Shown: one piece after another, positions 8,328-17,340 of the stretch
Layout: every line of letters begins with the position of its first letter
How positions within the stretch are numbered: the stretch's first letter is position 1
From: an uncultured Aggregatibacter sp.
GTDB lineage: Bacteria; Pseudomonadota; Gammaproteobacteria; Enterobacterales; Pasteurellaceae
Assembly (NCBI RefSeq): GCF_901873365.1
Contig: NZ_CABFLM010000071.1
Coordinates: 35,046 to 99,045, forward strand
DNA: 64,000 nt
Reading direction: 5' to 3'
Notes under the pieces: model-generated
Told to the model about the DNA's origin: nothing
Seen by the model: only the letters and a program-made list of their open reading frames with translations
The model's database searches: none
Made by a program: the position numbers and the translations under genes

Positions 8328-10187
8328 ATGAAAAAAATCAAACATTTTGGCAGTTTTGCCCATCGCTATGTAGAGTGGGTCGTTCGTTTAGGAAAAATCC
8401 GTTTCTCGCTGTTAGGCGTGATGATCTTGGCGATTTTGGCATTATGCACCCAAATGGTGCTCAGCCTGATTTTTGTGGGAAAAATCTACTGGCAGGATTT
8501 GCTCCGTTCGATCGTATTTGGAATGATTTCAGCACCTTTTGTGATTTATTTTTTTACGTTATTGGTGGAAAAGCTGGAATATTCTCGCCAGGCACTTTCC
8601 CATTCTGTTTCAGAACTGAAAAGCGAAGTAAAAGAGCGACTTTTAGTCGAAAGTCGTTTGTCGGCAGCGTTAGACAAAGTGGAGAAAATTAGCCGAGACA
8701 AAACCACCTTAATGACAACGATCAGCCACGAGTTGCGCACCCCGTTAAACGGCATTATCGGATTAAGCCGCATTTTGTTGGAAGAGCACCCCACCGAACG
8801 CCAACGCAATTATTTAAAAACCATCAATAGCAGTGCGATTTCTTTGTCGCATATTTTCAGCGACATTATTGATTTAGAAAAAATTGATGCCCGCCGTATT
8901 GAATTGCATTGCAAAGAAACGGATTTTTATGCCTTGCTCAATGACATTAGCAATTTCGCTGTATTAATGGCGGAAGAAAAACGTCTTGAATTTCACTTAG
9001 ATTGCCCGCCAACCTTGCCAAACTGGCTGATGTTGGATGGCGTGCGGTTGAATCAGATCTTATGGAACTTGATTACCAATGCGGTGAAATTTACGCAACA
9101 AGGCAGCGTAACCTTATCGGTTGAGCAAATCGCTAACAATGAATTTGCGATTCGCGTGACGGATACGGGCATTGGCATTGGTGAAGCCGATTTAGAAAAA
9201 ATCTTTGAGCTATATTATCAAGTGAGTTCTAACCGTAATAAATCCTTGGGGAGCGGCATTGGGTTATCGGTGTCCAAAGCCATAGCTAAATTAATGGGGG
9301 GTGATTTAACCGTTACCAGCAAAATGGGGCAGGGTTCCACCTTTTTGTTAACGTTTAAGGCAGAAGAGGCTTTTCGTCCGTCAGAAAACGACAGCAAGTT
9401 GCCATTAAAGCTTAATATCTTGTTGGTGGAAGATATTGAAGTGAATGTGGTGGTCGCGAAATCCTTGCTGGAAAAATTGGGTTACCAAATTGATGTCGCG
9501 ATGACCGGTGCGCAGGCCATCGAAAAATTTGAGCAAAATTATTATGATTTGGTGTTTTTGGATATTCAGTTGCCGGATATGTCAGGCTTTGATATTGCCC
9601 ATCACTTACGCCAAAACTATGAAAATGGCACTTATGATTTCCTGCCACCGCTCATTGCCTTGACGGCAAATGTCGTGCAGAAAAAAGAAGAATATCTCGC
9701 GCAAGGCATGGATGATGTCATTCACAAACCGCTGTCGTTGGATGAGTTGAATCAGTGTCTGTTCGATTATTTCGGCGAAGAAATCACGCAATTTGAACTC
9801 ACCGACACCAAGCAACTCCAAGCCTCTGCCGATTTTGATACGAAAATGTTGGGCGAATTGGTGGAAATGCTGGGGGTAAAATTTGTGCAAGATAATCTCA
9901 CCTTATTTGAACAAACTATGGCAGGGTACGCCATTGAATTACAGCAGGCCTATCAAGCCTATTTGCAGGATCCGGCACGGCAAGCCAATGTGCTTGCCTT
10001 AGCGCATAAAATTAAAGGGGCGTTGGCTTCTGTTGGTTTAAAACGCTTGCAGGAAATCGCGTCACGGTCACAAAATGCCGAGACAGAACAATGGCAAGAG
10101 AATATTGCCCTTTGGTGCCGACAACTGACTGAAGAATGGCGAGAAGAAGTGGAAAAACTGAGAGCGTGGCTAAAACAGTATGCATAA
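8328..10187 (+). CDS. arcB: aerobic respiration control sensor kinase ArcB, PAS-less form
   Basis: Inner-membrane tripartite hybrid kinase that senses quinone redox state and phosphorylates ArcA. I start it at MKKIKHFGSFAHRYVEW (8328), which matches the ArcB N terminus. Two membrane helices (about 25-50 and 62-82) are followed directly by a short coiled linker and the dimerisation domain with phospho-acceptor H134 (TISHELRTPLNG). ATPase boxes follow (NLITNAVKF near 248, DTGIGIG near 279, GSGIGLSVS near 308). The receiver phospho-site is D412 (VFLDIQLPDMSG) and the Hpt histidine is H560 (AHKIKGALASVG). The product is 619 aa. The PAS domain of E. coli ArcB, with its redox cysteines, is absent, as known for H. 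influenzae ArcB. Confidence 0.95.
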   Translation: MKKIKHFGSFAHRYVEWVVRLGKIRFSLLGVMILAILALCTQMVLSLIFVGKIYWQDLLRSIVFGMISAPFVIYFFTLLVEKLEYSRQALSHSVSELKSEVKERLLVESRLSAALDKVEKISRDKTTLMTTISHELRTPLNGIIGLSRILLEEHPTERQRNYLKTINSSAISLSHIFSDIIDLEKIDARRIELHCKETDFYALLNDISNFAVLMAEEKRLEFHLDCPPTLPNWLMLDGVRLNQILWNLITNAVKFTQQGSVTLSVEQIANNEFAIRVTDTGIGIGEADLEKIFELYYQVSSNRNKSLGSGIGLSVSKAIAKLMGGDLTVTSKMGQGSTFLLTFKAEEAFRPSENDSKLPLKLNILLVEDIEVNVVVAKSLLEKLGYQIDVAMTGAQAIEKFEQNYYDLVFLDIQLPDMSGFDIAHHLRQNYENGTYDFLPPLIALTANVVQKKEEYLAQGMDDVIHKPLSLDELNQCLFDYFGEEITQFELTDTKQLQASADFDTKMLGELVEMLGVKFVQDNLTLFEQTMAGYAIELQQAYQAYLQDPARQANVLALAHKIKGALASVGLKRLQEIASRSQNAETEQWQENIALWCRQLTEEWREEVEKLRAWLKQYA

Positions 10188-10281
10188 TATTATCGTTATG
10201 TGATCTTGCCCATAGAAATATAAAAACGTTCAAGCTATGATAATAGCGGTTTTTTTCTATTCAATGATGAAGGAGTGATGT

Positions 10282-10689
10282 ATGCAATCTTGGACACCGG
10301 AGATGTGGCGAGCCGCTTTACTTGGCTTAGTTGTGGGATTGGCGCTGGGTTATTTTTTATTGCGTTTTACCAAAGCCTCCGTAAAAAAACAGGTGAAAAC
10401 CGAAACGGAGTTGCGCGTGTTGAAAGAACAGCTGGAAAATCAAAAACAGCAACTGGAAAAGCATTTTGCGGAAAGCGCAAATCTCTTAAAAACGCTAGCG
10501 CAGGATTATCAACATTTATATCAGCATTTTGCCGGCGCTTCCGTTCAATTATTGCCTGAATTAAATGACAAAGCCTTATTCCAAGAGCAGCAGCTTGATG
10601 TGACCGGCGAGGTTTCACCGACAACGCCGGACGATCAGCCGAAAGATTATTCGGAAGGTTCTTCCGGGTTATTAAAGGCCGAAAGATAA
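10282..10689 (+). CDS. zapG: ZapG/YhcB family inner-membrane protein (DUF1043)
   Basis: Small cytoplasmic-membrane protein linked in E. coli to envelope growth and cell division (YhcB/ZapG). One N-terminal membrane helix (about 8-28, AALLGLVVGLALGYFLLRF) is followed by a coiled coil (about 35-75) and the conserved stretch FAESANLLKTLAQDYQHLYQHF. It ends with the family signature DYSEGSSGLL. The ATG at 10282 has AAGGAG upstream. It lies about 95 bp after arcB, possibly with its own promoter. The family is clear; the precise role is not settled. Confidence 0.88.
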   Translation: MQSWTPEMWRAALLGLVVGLALGYFLLRFTKASVKKQVKTETELRVLKEQLENQKQQLEKHFAESANLLKTLAQDYQHLYQHFAGASVQLLPELNDKALFQEQQLDVTGEVSPTTPDDQPKDYSEGSSGLLKAER

Positions 10690-10706
10690 GGATTTTTCCT
10701 TAGAGT

Positions 10707-10765
10707 AAAGTGCGGTGGATTTTTCAGTTGTTTTAAACAGGATGAAAATCTACCGCACTTTTCAA
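10707..10765. terminator. bidirectional terminator built from two uptake signals
   Basis: AAAGTGCGGT with GGATTTTTCA pairs with TGAAAATCT plus ACCGCACTTT across a 16-nt loop, a stem close to 20 bp with T-runs both ways. It separates zapG from the convergent iron-transport ATPase gene. Confidence 0.85.
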
Positions 10766-10773
10766 ATAATCTA

Positions 10774-11532
10774 CTACATATGATGTACGACCAGTCTTTT
10801 CCTCTGATGGGTCAACACTTCCGCCTCTAAATTAAATACCGTTTTTAAATTTTCTTGGGTAATGATTTCTTCCGGTGTGCCGATCATGGCAATTTCACCG
10901 TTTTTCATGGCGACAATGGTGTCGGCGTAGGCGGCAGCCATATTGATGTCATGCACCACCATTACCGTTGTCAGTGCCAGTTCATCGGTCAGTTGGCGTA
11001 GCAAGCGCATGAGCTCGCGGGCGTGGAACATATCAAGATTATTTAAAGGTTCATCAAGCAGTACATGATCGGTTTTTTGACAGAAGGTCATGGCAATCAG
11101 GGCGCGTTGACGTTGACCGCCGGAAAGTTCGCTAAGAAAACGATTAGCTAAGGGTGCTAATTCAAAACGTTGTAAGGCATCGCGGATAATGGCATTGTCT
11201 TCTTCCGTCGGACGCCCCTGATGGTGCGGATAACGGCCGAAAATCAACAAATCTTTTACCGTAATGCGACTATGAATCACGTTATCTTGGGTCAGAATTG
11301 CCAGGTTTTGCGCAATTGTGCGTGATGGCGTGGTGCCAATATCCATATCATTTAGCCAAATTTGCCCTTGTTGAATCGGATTTAAGCGCGCAACCAAAGA
11401 GAGTAGCGTGGATTTACCAGCACCATTAGCGCCGATCAATGCGGTAATACCACCGTTTGGGATGGTGAGATTAATGTTATTTAAAATCGTCGCCTGATTA
11501 ATTTTATAGGTTATATTTTCAATTTTTATCAC
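10774..11532 (-). CDS. iron-siderophore ABC transporter ATPase (YclP/CeuD/FatE type)
   Basis: Cytoplasmic ATPase of the first iron-chelate importer. It starts at GTG (11530-11532) with AAGGAA upstream. Walker A is GANGAGKST (about residue 36), the ABC signature LSGGQRQRALIA (about 137), Walker B DHVLLDEP (about 155), and the switch histidine lies in VMVVHDINM (about 190). The sequence TVKDLLIFGRYPHHQGRPTE is typical of the petrobactin, anguibactin and vibriobactin type (YclP, FatE, VctC) rather than FecE. It is the last gene of a binding protein-permease-permease-ATPase operon, 11 bp after the second permease. The siderophore is unknown. Confidence 0.88.
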   Translation of the reverse strand: MIKIENITYKINQATILNNINLTIPNGGITALIGANGAGKSTLLSLVARLNPIQQGQIWLNDMDIGTTPSRTIAQNLAILTQDNVIHSRITVKDLLIFGRYPHHQGRPTEEDNAIIRDALQRFELAPLANRFLSELSGGQRQRALIAMTFCQKTDHVLLDEPLNNLDMFHARELMRLLRQLTDELALTTVMVVHDINMAAAYADTIVAMKNGEIAMIGTPEEIITQENLKTVFNLEAEVLTHQRKRLVVHHM

Positions 11533-11543
11533 AATACATTCCT

Positions 11544-12485
11544 TTATTTTGCCCGTCTTAACATCAAATAGATAAACACCAATCCACCGACAAATTCGAC
11601 AACTACGCTAAGCACACCTTGCATCTTCATCACTTGTTCGAAGATGGCTTGCCCGCTCACCAACGTGATGGCTGACACCATAAACGTCATTGGGATGCGA
11701 ATGCTGTGGTGCATAGTCGGGCTGATGGCATTGACAATGGCACACACCAATAAGCCTAAAAACAGAATTGGCCCGACAAGTGCGGTGGAAATTGACACCA
11801 AAAATGCGCAGCAAATGAGTAATTGGCGGCTGAACTGATGATATTCCAAGCCTAATCCGATAGCGCGTTCACGCCCCAGTAGGAGTACATCTAATTTAAA
11901 ACGTTGTTGCCAAATCCACAGAGCGCTGACCAATGTAATGACAGTACCAATCCATAATAAGGTTGGGTTCACCGTGTTAAAACTGGCAAAGGAAGATCCT
12001 TGTGCAACGGCGAATTCATTGGGATCGATCATGCGCTGTAGCAGGTTATTTACACTGCGGAAAAGCACACCGAAAATAATCCCCACCAAAATCATGCGGG
12101 CGAGATCGCTGTTGTTTTTGCTGAGTGTACGGAATAACAGGAGTGCACCAAGCAACATAAGCAAGGTTTCAAAGGCAAATTTGCCGGCCACATTGAGTTG
12201 TGTAAATCCAATTCCGCCGAAGAGAAACACTAAAATGCTTTGCACCAATAAATATAAGGAGTCAAAGCCTAAAATGCTGGGGGTTAGAATCGGGTTATTG
12301 GTTAAGGTTTGGAATAGCAATGTAGATATGCCAATGGTGTAGGCCATCATCAGCAATAACAACAGTTTCTTTCCACGAAACGGCAAAATGAAATCCCAGT
12401 TACCATTGGCGTGATAGGTCATAAAAAAGACGCAAGCAAACGTGAGTAGGGCACCGAGTAATAACATAACGCGATTATTTTGCAT
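11544..12485 (-). CDS. iron-siderophore ABC transporter permease (second; YclO/FatC type)
   Basis: FecCD-family inner-membrane permease of the first importer, 313 aa with about nine hydrophobic segments. The EAA-like loop that contacts the ATPase lies around RERAIGLGLEYHQF (about residue 205), followed by GPILFLGLLVCAI. The ATG at 12485 lies inside the end of the preceding permease gene (11-bp overlap), so translation is probably coupled. It forms a heterodimer with the product of the gene before it. Confidence 0.88.
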   Translation of the reverse strand: MQNNRVMLLLGALLTFACVFFMTYHANGNWDFILPFRGKKLLLLLMMAYTIGISTLLFQTLTNNPILTPSILGFDSLYLLVQSILVFLFGGIGFTQLNVAGKFAFETLLMLLGALLLFRTLSKNNSDLARMILVGIIFGVLFRSVNNLLQRMIDPNEFAVAQGSSFASFNTVNPTLLWIGTVITLVSALWIWQQRFKLDVLLLGRERAIGLGLEYHQFSRQLLICCAFLVSISTALVGPILFLGLLVCAIVNAISPTMHHSIRIPMTFMVSAITLVSGQAIFEQVMKMQGVLSVVVEFVGGLVFIYLMLRRAK

Positions 12486-13440
12486 TGGCTTTCCCCTTAA
12501 ATAACAAATAGAGGAAAATCAATGTGCCGACAATGCCGAAAATGGTCGAAATCGGGACTTCATAAGGTGCGTTAATGACTCGACCTATAATGTCACAAAC
12601 CAAGACCAAATTGGCGCCGAGCAATACAACCGAAGGCAGATTTTGGCGTAATCGGTCACCGGCTAAGCGGGAAATAATATTTGGTACAACCAGGCCGATA
12701 AAGGGAATTTGCCCAACGGTGACGACGACTACCGCAGTAATCATCGCCACCACAATTAACGCAAACCACGTCATTTGACGATAATTAATCCCTAAGCCGG
12801 TACTGATATTTTTCCCCAGTCCGGTGATGCTCAGACGATCGGCCATAATATAAACCACTACGGCAAGGGCGGCAGTGAGCCATAATAATTCATAACGTCC
12901 TGCCAAGATGCCGGAAAAATCGCCGGAAAACCAAATGGACAAGGTTTGTAAGCTGTCTGTTTCGTAGGCAAGAAAGGTGGTCATCGCCTCAATAATATTG
13001 CCGAACACAATCCCCACCAACGGCACCATGAGACGTTGATGTGGCGGTAATTGCTGTAACAATAAGGTAAAAATGCCCATGCCAATGAGTGCGGAGACGG
13101 TGGCGACGGACATTTTGAGAAGCAAGGCGGCGCTTGGAAATAACAGGCTGGTGAATAAAATCCCGAATGCCGCGCTTTGACTGGCGCCGATCATGCCCGG
13201 CTCAATAAAGCGATTTTTTAAGACAATTTGTAACACCATGCCTGCCACGCCAAGGGTCGCACCCACTAAAATGACGGCAAAGGTTCGAGGCAAGCGACTG
13301 ATTAACAGAACTTGCATTTGTTCCGGTTGGGAAAAAAATTGAGACCAATGGAAATCGGCTACGCCCACGGTAATGCTTAATGCGGCGAGTAATACAAGAA
13401 TGAAAAAATTTATCCGATTTAGGGTAAAAATATTCGACAT
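12475..13440 (-). CDS. iron-siderophore ABC transporter permease (first; YclN/FatD type)
   Basis: FecCD-family inner-membrane permease, roughly 320 aa and very hydrophobic, with motifs GATLGVAGMVLQIVLKNRF and GQIPFIGLVVPNIISRLAGD. The start is uncertain. The frame opens at a TTG (13494), then ATG at 13473 and ATG at 13440. I favour 13440 (MSNIFTLNRINFF), because the ATG at 13473 lies inside the stem of a 12-bp inverted repeat. Neither ATG has a strong ribosome site. It lies downstream of the binding-protein gene in the same operon. Confidence 0.85.
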   Translation of the reverse strand: MSNIFTLNRINFFILVLLAALSITVGVADFHWSQFFSQPEQMQVLLISRLPRTFAVILVGATLGVAGMVLQIVLKNRFIEPGMIGASQSAAFGILFTSLLFPSAALLLKMSVATVSALIGMGIFTLLLQQLPPHQRLMVPLVGIVFGNIIEAMTTFLAYETDSLQTLSIWFSGDFSGILAGRYELLWLTAALAVVVYIMADRLSITGLGKNISTGLGINYRQMTWFALIVVAMITAVVVVTVGQIPFIGLVVPNIISRLAGDRLRQNLPSVVLLGANLVLVCDIIGRVINAPYEVPISTIFGIVGTLIFLYLLFKGKANAK

Positions 13441-13462
13441 AGCGTTTTTTAGGCAATAAAAA

Positions 13463-13504
13463 GTTCTCTTCATTATTGTCTTAGTTTGACACAATGAAGA
13501 GAAC
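13463..13504 (-). repeat. intercistronic hairpin after the binding-protein gene
   Basis: GTTCTCTTCATT (13463-13474) and AATGAAGAGAAC (13493-13504) are a perfect 12-bp inverted repeat with an 18-nt loop. It begins 12 bp past the binding-protein stop and covers one possible permease start. Hairpins at this point commonly protect the 3' end of the binding-protein message so that more of it is made than of the permeases. Confidence 0.65.
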
Positions 13505-13515
13505 GATAAGCGTGA

Positions 13516-14415
13516 TTATTTTTTCTCAAAAGCCGCTTTAATGGCGCTTAAGTCTGTTCTTAATTGTTCCGCACCGCCCGGCGCTAAGTAGGAAGCGCTA
13601 CTGAGATAAACGACATTACCGTTTTTCCAGGCTTTAGTGCGACGAACCAATTCATTATCCAACACTTCTTTGGCGGTTTTACCTTCTTCGCCAATAGCAG
13701 AAATGCGATCTAATACAAACAACCAGTCAGGATTGGTTTTTTCAATAAACTCAAAGCTCGCCGGTTGGCCATGACCGGTACCTTTAATGCTTGGATCCGC
13801 CATTGGTACGCCAAGTTCATCATGAATAAAACTTAAACGATAACCGCTACCGAATGCGGAAATTTTGCCACCGTTGACTAAAATAATTAAACCGTTGCCT
13901 TTGTCTTTCACGGCGGCTTTAGTGTCTTTTAATAAGGTTTCCAATTCACCTTTTAACTTATCTGCTGCCGCTTGTTTATCAAATAAATGGCCGAAACTGT
14001 CAATGCGTTGAATGCCGCTTTCCACTAATTTATCGCCGTTATCGGTTAAATCGATCGTTTTTGCAATAGCGCTGACATCATCAAATTTTTTCGCCGTGCG
14101 AGTGCCGACAATAATTAAATCAGGTTTAAGTTCATTTAAGGCTTCAAGGTTTGGCTCAAAAATGGTACCGACATTTTTTGCCGAATCTAAGGTTGGTTTC
14201 AGATACGGAAGGAGTTTTGCCACATCCGCTGCGCCATCGACTTTCACACCCAAGGCTTGCAATGTATCCAAACTGCCGGTATCAAACACCGCTATTTTGG
14301 CGGGTGGTGCATTTAACGTAACATCGCCGCGCGCCGTGGGAATCGTAACTTCTTTTGCCAATGCGGACGTTGCCATCGCAATACAGGTGAGTGTTAACAA
14401 TGCTTTTTTTAACAT
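13516..14415 (-). CDS. periplasmic iron-siderophore binding protein (CeuE/YclQ/FatB/VctP type)
   Basis: Substrate-binding protein of the first importer. Two adjacent ATGs (14418 and 14415) follow AGGAG; the second has the better spacing. A classical signal peptide (MLKKALLTLTCIAMATSALA, cleavage before KE) is present, with no lipobox. The mature part has the two-lobed TroA-like fold signatures: VFDTGSLDTLQALGV, PNLEALNELKPDLIIVG and GSGYRLSFIHDELG. Family members bind catecholate or mixed siderophores; the actual ligand cannot be read from sequence. A Fur-like box lies about 26 bp before the gene. Confidence 0.88.
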   Translation of the reverse strand: MLKKALLTLTCIAMATSALAKEVTIPTARGDVTLNAPPAKIAVFDTGSLDTLQALGVKVDGAADVAKLLPYLKPTLDSAKNVGTIFEPNLEALNELKPDLIIVGTRTAKKFDDVSAIAKTIDLTDNGDKLVESGIQRIDSFGHLFDKQAAADKLKGELETLLKDTKAAVKDKGNGLIILVNGGKISAFGSGYRLSFIHDELGVPMADPSIKGTGHGQPASFEFIEKTNPDWLFVLDRISAIGEEGKTAKEVLDNELVRRTKAWKNGNVVYLSSASYLAPGGAEQLRTDLSAIKAAFEKK

Positions 14416-14440
14416 CATAAGTCTCCTTGGTATCTGTGAT

Positions 14441-14455
14441 TGAAAACAATTCTCA
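14441..14455 (-). promoter_or_regulatory. Fur box upstream of first iron importer operon
   Basis: On the minus strand TGAGAATTGTTTTCA fits the 7-1-7 Fur pattern TGATAAT-N-ATTATCA with three mismatches. A -10-like TAAAAT lies just upstream (14459-14464), so the box would cover the transcription start. This predicts iron repression. Confidence 0.7.
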
Positions 14456-14552
14456 ACTATTTTAACGGAAGTGAGACAAAAAATGAATGGGGTTTTATAG
14501 CGAAATGACATAATAGAATGTGATTACAGAATATGATTTTAGAAAGTGTGAA

Positions 14553-14580
14553 TAGGGGCAACTTATCATACTTGCCCCCA
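14553..14580 (-). terminator. possible fecE terminator upstream of first importer
   Basis: GGGGCAA / TTGCCCC stem (14555-14578) with a 10-nt loop, 23 bp after the fecE stop in the minus direction. The T-run is poor, so some read-through from the fec genes into the next operon is possible. Confidence 0.45.
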
Positions 14581-14600
14581 GATTATGACCGTACTTTTGT

Positions 14601-15368
14601 TTACTTCAAAATAAACATGGGTGTTTGGCTAATTGGATCGCGGTGAATCACTACTTCTAAATCAAACACCTCTTTTAACAGCCCTTCTGTCATCACTTCG
14701 TCAGGCGTTCCTTGAGCCATAAGGTTGCCGTCTTTGAGAACGATTAAATAATCACAATAACGACAAGCCTGATTTAAATCATGGAGTACCGTAATGACGG
14801 TTTTGCCGTTTTGTTGCATTTGACGCATCATGCCCATGAGTTCCGCCTGGCGGTTGAGATCCAAATAAGTGGTGGGTTCATCTAACAGAACAAGCTCTGC
14901 ATCTTGCGCTAATGTCATGGCTAGGAAAACCCGTTGTTGTTGTCCGCCGGATAAATCCGATACCAAATGTTCTGCCAGTTCCGTGGTGTGGGTTTGTTCC
15001 ATAGCCCAAGCCACTAATTGCTCATCTTTATCACTCAATTTGCCCCACAAATTCAAATAAGGCGAACGGCCGTAAGCAATTAATTCGCGTACTTTAATGC
15101 CTTCCGGCACCAAATGTTGTTGTGGCAAGAACGCTAATTGTTTGGCATATTCTTTCGGCGTGCTTTGCCAAATATCTTTGCCTTTGTGAGTAATTTTGCC
15201 TAGGCGAGGCTTGAGCAAACGGGCCACCGCTTTTAGTGTTGTGGATTTGCCACACCCGTTCGGGCCAATTAAGGCAATAATTTGGTTGCTAGGAAAGCTG
15301 AGAGATAAATCCCGTACGATAGTTTTATCTTGATAGCCTAATTGTAACTTATTGATCTCAATGCTCAT
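14601..15368 (-). CDS. fecE: iron-dicitrate-type ABC transporter ATPase FecE
   Basis: ATPase of the second importer. I start it at MSIEINKLQLGYQDK (ATG ending 15368), whose A is also the last base of the fecD stop region; the longer frame is only the reverse of fecD sequence. Walker A GPNGCGKST (about residue 36), signature LSGGQQQRVFLAMTLAQD (about 138), Walker B LVLLDEPT and switch histidine in TVLHDLN are all intact. It is about 255 aa, the FecE size. It is the last gene of fecBCDE. Confidence 0.9.
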   Translation of the reverse strand: MSIEINKLQLGYQDKTIVRDLSLSFPSNQIIALIGPNGCGKSTTLKAVARLLKPRLGKITHKGKDIWQSTPKEYAKQLAFLPQQHLVPEGIKVRELIAYGRSPYLNLWGKLSDKDEQLVAWAMEQTHTTELAEHLVSDLSGGQQQRVFLAMTLAQDAELVLLDEPTTYLDLNRQAELMGMMRQMQQNGKTVITVLHDLNQACRYCDYLIVLKDGNLMAQGTPDEVMTEGLLKEVFDLEVVIHRDPISQTPMFILK

Positions 15369-16351
15369 TATTTCGTTCTCATCAATAAATAGAAGAAGTA
15401 AGGGGCGCCGATAATGGCGGTGAGAATACCGGCGGGCAGTTCTGTCGGCGGATCGATAACCCGCGCTAAAATATCGGAAATCTGTAACAACAACGTGCCG
15501 ATTAGCATGGATGCCAGCAATAATGTGCGGTGACGTCCACCGACCAATTTGCGTGCTAAGTGCGGTGCAACTAAGCCGAGAAATGCGATGGGGCCGCAAA
15601 TGGCGACGGCTGTGGTGGAAAGCGCAACAGCCAGCACTAATACCAAGATTTGCGTTTTATTTACGCTTACTCCCAAGGTGGCCGCTTTGTTTTCACCTAA
15701 ACCTAAAGTGTCCAAATCTCGGCAGAAAATAAACGGTAACGGCAATAACACCAACAACCAAGGCAAAACGACATTGACATAAGCCCAACTTCTGCCCCAC
15801 AAACTTCCGGTTAGCCAAAGCATAGCCGTGTTGATTTCTACCGGATTGGTTAGCATTAAATAATGGCTGATTGCCGCCCATAGGGCAGAAAGCGCTACGC
15901 CGATAATGGCCATTTTGATCGGGCGGAAGTTAAAACCACATATCATCCATAACAAAATGAAAGACAGGACACCGCCGATAAAGGCGAAAATCGGTAGCCA
16001 GTAAAAGGCTAAATTCGGTAGGAAAATTAATACGGTAACGGCGACTAAACCGGCAGCGTTATTGATTCCTAAAATATCAGGAGAGGCCAACGGATTACGC
16101 ACGACACTTTGCACCAACACCCCGGAAATGGCCAATGCACCGCCGATAATAATGGCGAGTAGCGCGCGTGGCAGACGGTATTCCATTAACGTGAAATAGT
16201 TTTTATCGTCAGGGTGAAAAGCCTGGCTAATTTCATCAAAGGATAGCGTGTAAGTGCCGTAGCGAATGCTTAATACAAATAATAGCGAGACCGTACAGAG
16301 TGCCGATAAGTAAAAGCCGATTGCACGGAATCCTGAATGAGAACGGCGCAT
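15368..16351 (-). CDS. fecD: iron-dicitrate-type ABC transporter permease FecD
   Basis: FecCD-family permease, 327 aa, with a run of hydrophobic helices and the conserved GGALAISGVLVQSVVRNPLASPDILG and GPIAFLGLVAPHLARKLVG blocks. It overlaps fecC and fecE by one base on either side (start-stop overlaps), which indicates translational coupling through the operon. It forms the membrane channel with FecC. Confidence 0.9.
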   Translation of the reverse strand: MRRSHSGFRAIGFYLSALCTVSLLFVLSIRYGTYTLSFDEISQAFHPDDKNYFTLMEYRLPRALLAIIIGGALAISGVLVQSVVRNPLASPDILGINNAAGLVAVTVLIFLPNLAFYWLPIFAFIGGVLSFILLWMICGFNFRPIKMAIIGVALSALWAAISHYLMLTNPVEINTAMLWLTGSLWGRSWAYVNVVLPWLLVLLPLPFIFCRDLDTLGLGENKAATLGVSVNKTQILVLVLAVALSTTAVAICGPIAFLGLVAPHLARKLVGGRHRTLLLASMLIGTLLLQISDILARVIDPPTELPAGILTAIIGAPYFFYLLMRTK

Positions 16352-17340
16352 TAGTGTTTTCCTCTGGCAAATAATACAAAGATTGGCGCACCGATTAAGG
16401 CCAAAATGGCGCCGGCAGGCACTTCACTTGGGAAATCAACAGCACGGGCAATGGTATCCGCCGCCAACATTAAAATAGCGCCTAATAACATGGACATGGG
16501 TAATGATTTTCGTAAATCATAGCCGATCCAATAACGTGCTAAGTGTGGAATTAACAAACCGATAAAGGCGACCGGGCCGGCTACGCTAACGGCTGAACCC
16601 ACAATTAATAATGCTATGATATTGGCATACCAACGCAGACGGAATAGGTTAATTCCCAAGGATTGAGCGGATTCGTCGCTTAAATTGAGTAAATTTAAGC
16701 GGCTGGCAAAGAAGAGGCAAAAGAGAGCGCTCGATAGCAGAAACGGCCAAATAGCGTGCCATTCGTTCCAACGGGCATGAGAAATACCGCCGGCAAGCCA
16801 ACTCATTACGCCAAAGGCATGATCTTCTGACATAATTAACACTAATTTGGTGAGGGCAGTACACAATAACGACACGGCAATCCCCGCCAAAATCACGCGA
16901 CTGCGATCGCCGCTACTGTCTTTCCACGCGTTGCTGATCAACATTACAACCAACCAGCTGATTCCACCGCCGATACTTGCCACCAAGGCAATGCTATAGC
17001 CTGATAATAAGGCCGGGCTAATGGCACTCGCCGTTACCATAGCCAAACTTGCGCCGGAATTGACGCTTAATAGCGTTGGTGAGGCTAGTGGGTTGCGGGT
17101 GATGGTTTGTAATAATGCCCCGGCTACCGCCAAATTGGCGCCTAATGCGATCGCGACTAAAGCTCTCGGAAAGCGTAAATCAACCACAGTGATCTTGGCC
17201 AATTCATCGCCATTGGGGAAAAAGGCGTTTAGCGCATCTAATGGTGAAATTTCAATAGGGTAGTATAAAAACAGGCTTCCCCATAACAGGAAAGCCAGTC
17301 CTAGCAGGGGCAAGCCCCAACGAAAAGCTGTGCCAAACAT
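16351..17340 (-). CDS. fecC: iron-dicitrate-type ABC transporter permease FecC
   Basis: FecCD-family permease, 329 aa. It carries GANLAVAGALLQTITRNPLASPTLL (about residue 72) and GPVAFIGLLIPHLARYWIG near the C terminus, the usual inter-helix contact sites. It starts directly at the stop of fecB (one-base overlap). Confidence 0.9.
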   Translation of the reverse strand: MFGTAFRWGLPLLGLAFLLWGSLFLYYPIEISPLDALNAFFPNGDELAKITVVDLRFPRALVAIALGANLAVAGALLQTITRNPLASPTLLSVNSGASLAMVTASAISPALLSGYSIALVASIGGGISWLVVMLISNAWKDSSGDRSRVILAGIAVSLLCTALTKLVLIMSEDHAFGVMSWLAGGISHARWNEWHAIWPFLLSSALFCLFFASRLNLLNLSDESAQSLGINLFRLRWYANIIALLIVGSAVSVAGPVAFIGLLIPHLARYWIGYDLRKSLPMSMLLGAILMLAADTIARAVDFPSEVPAGAILALIGAPIFVLFARGKH

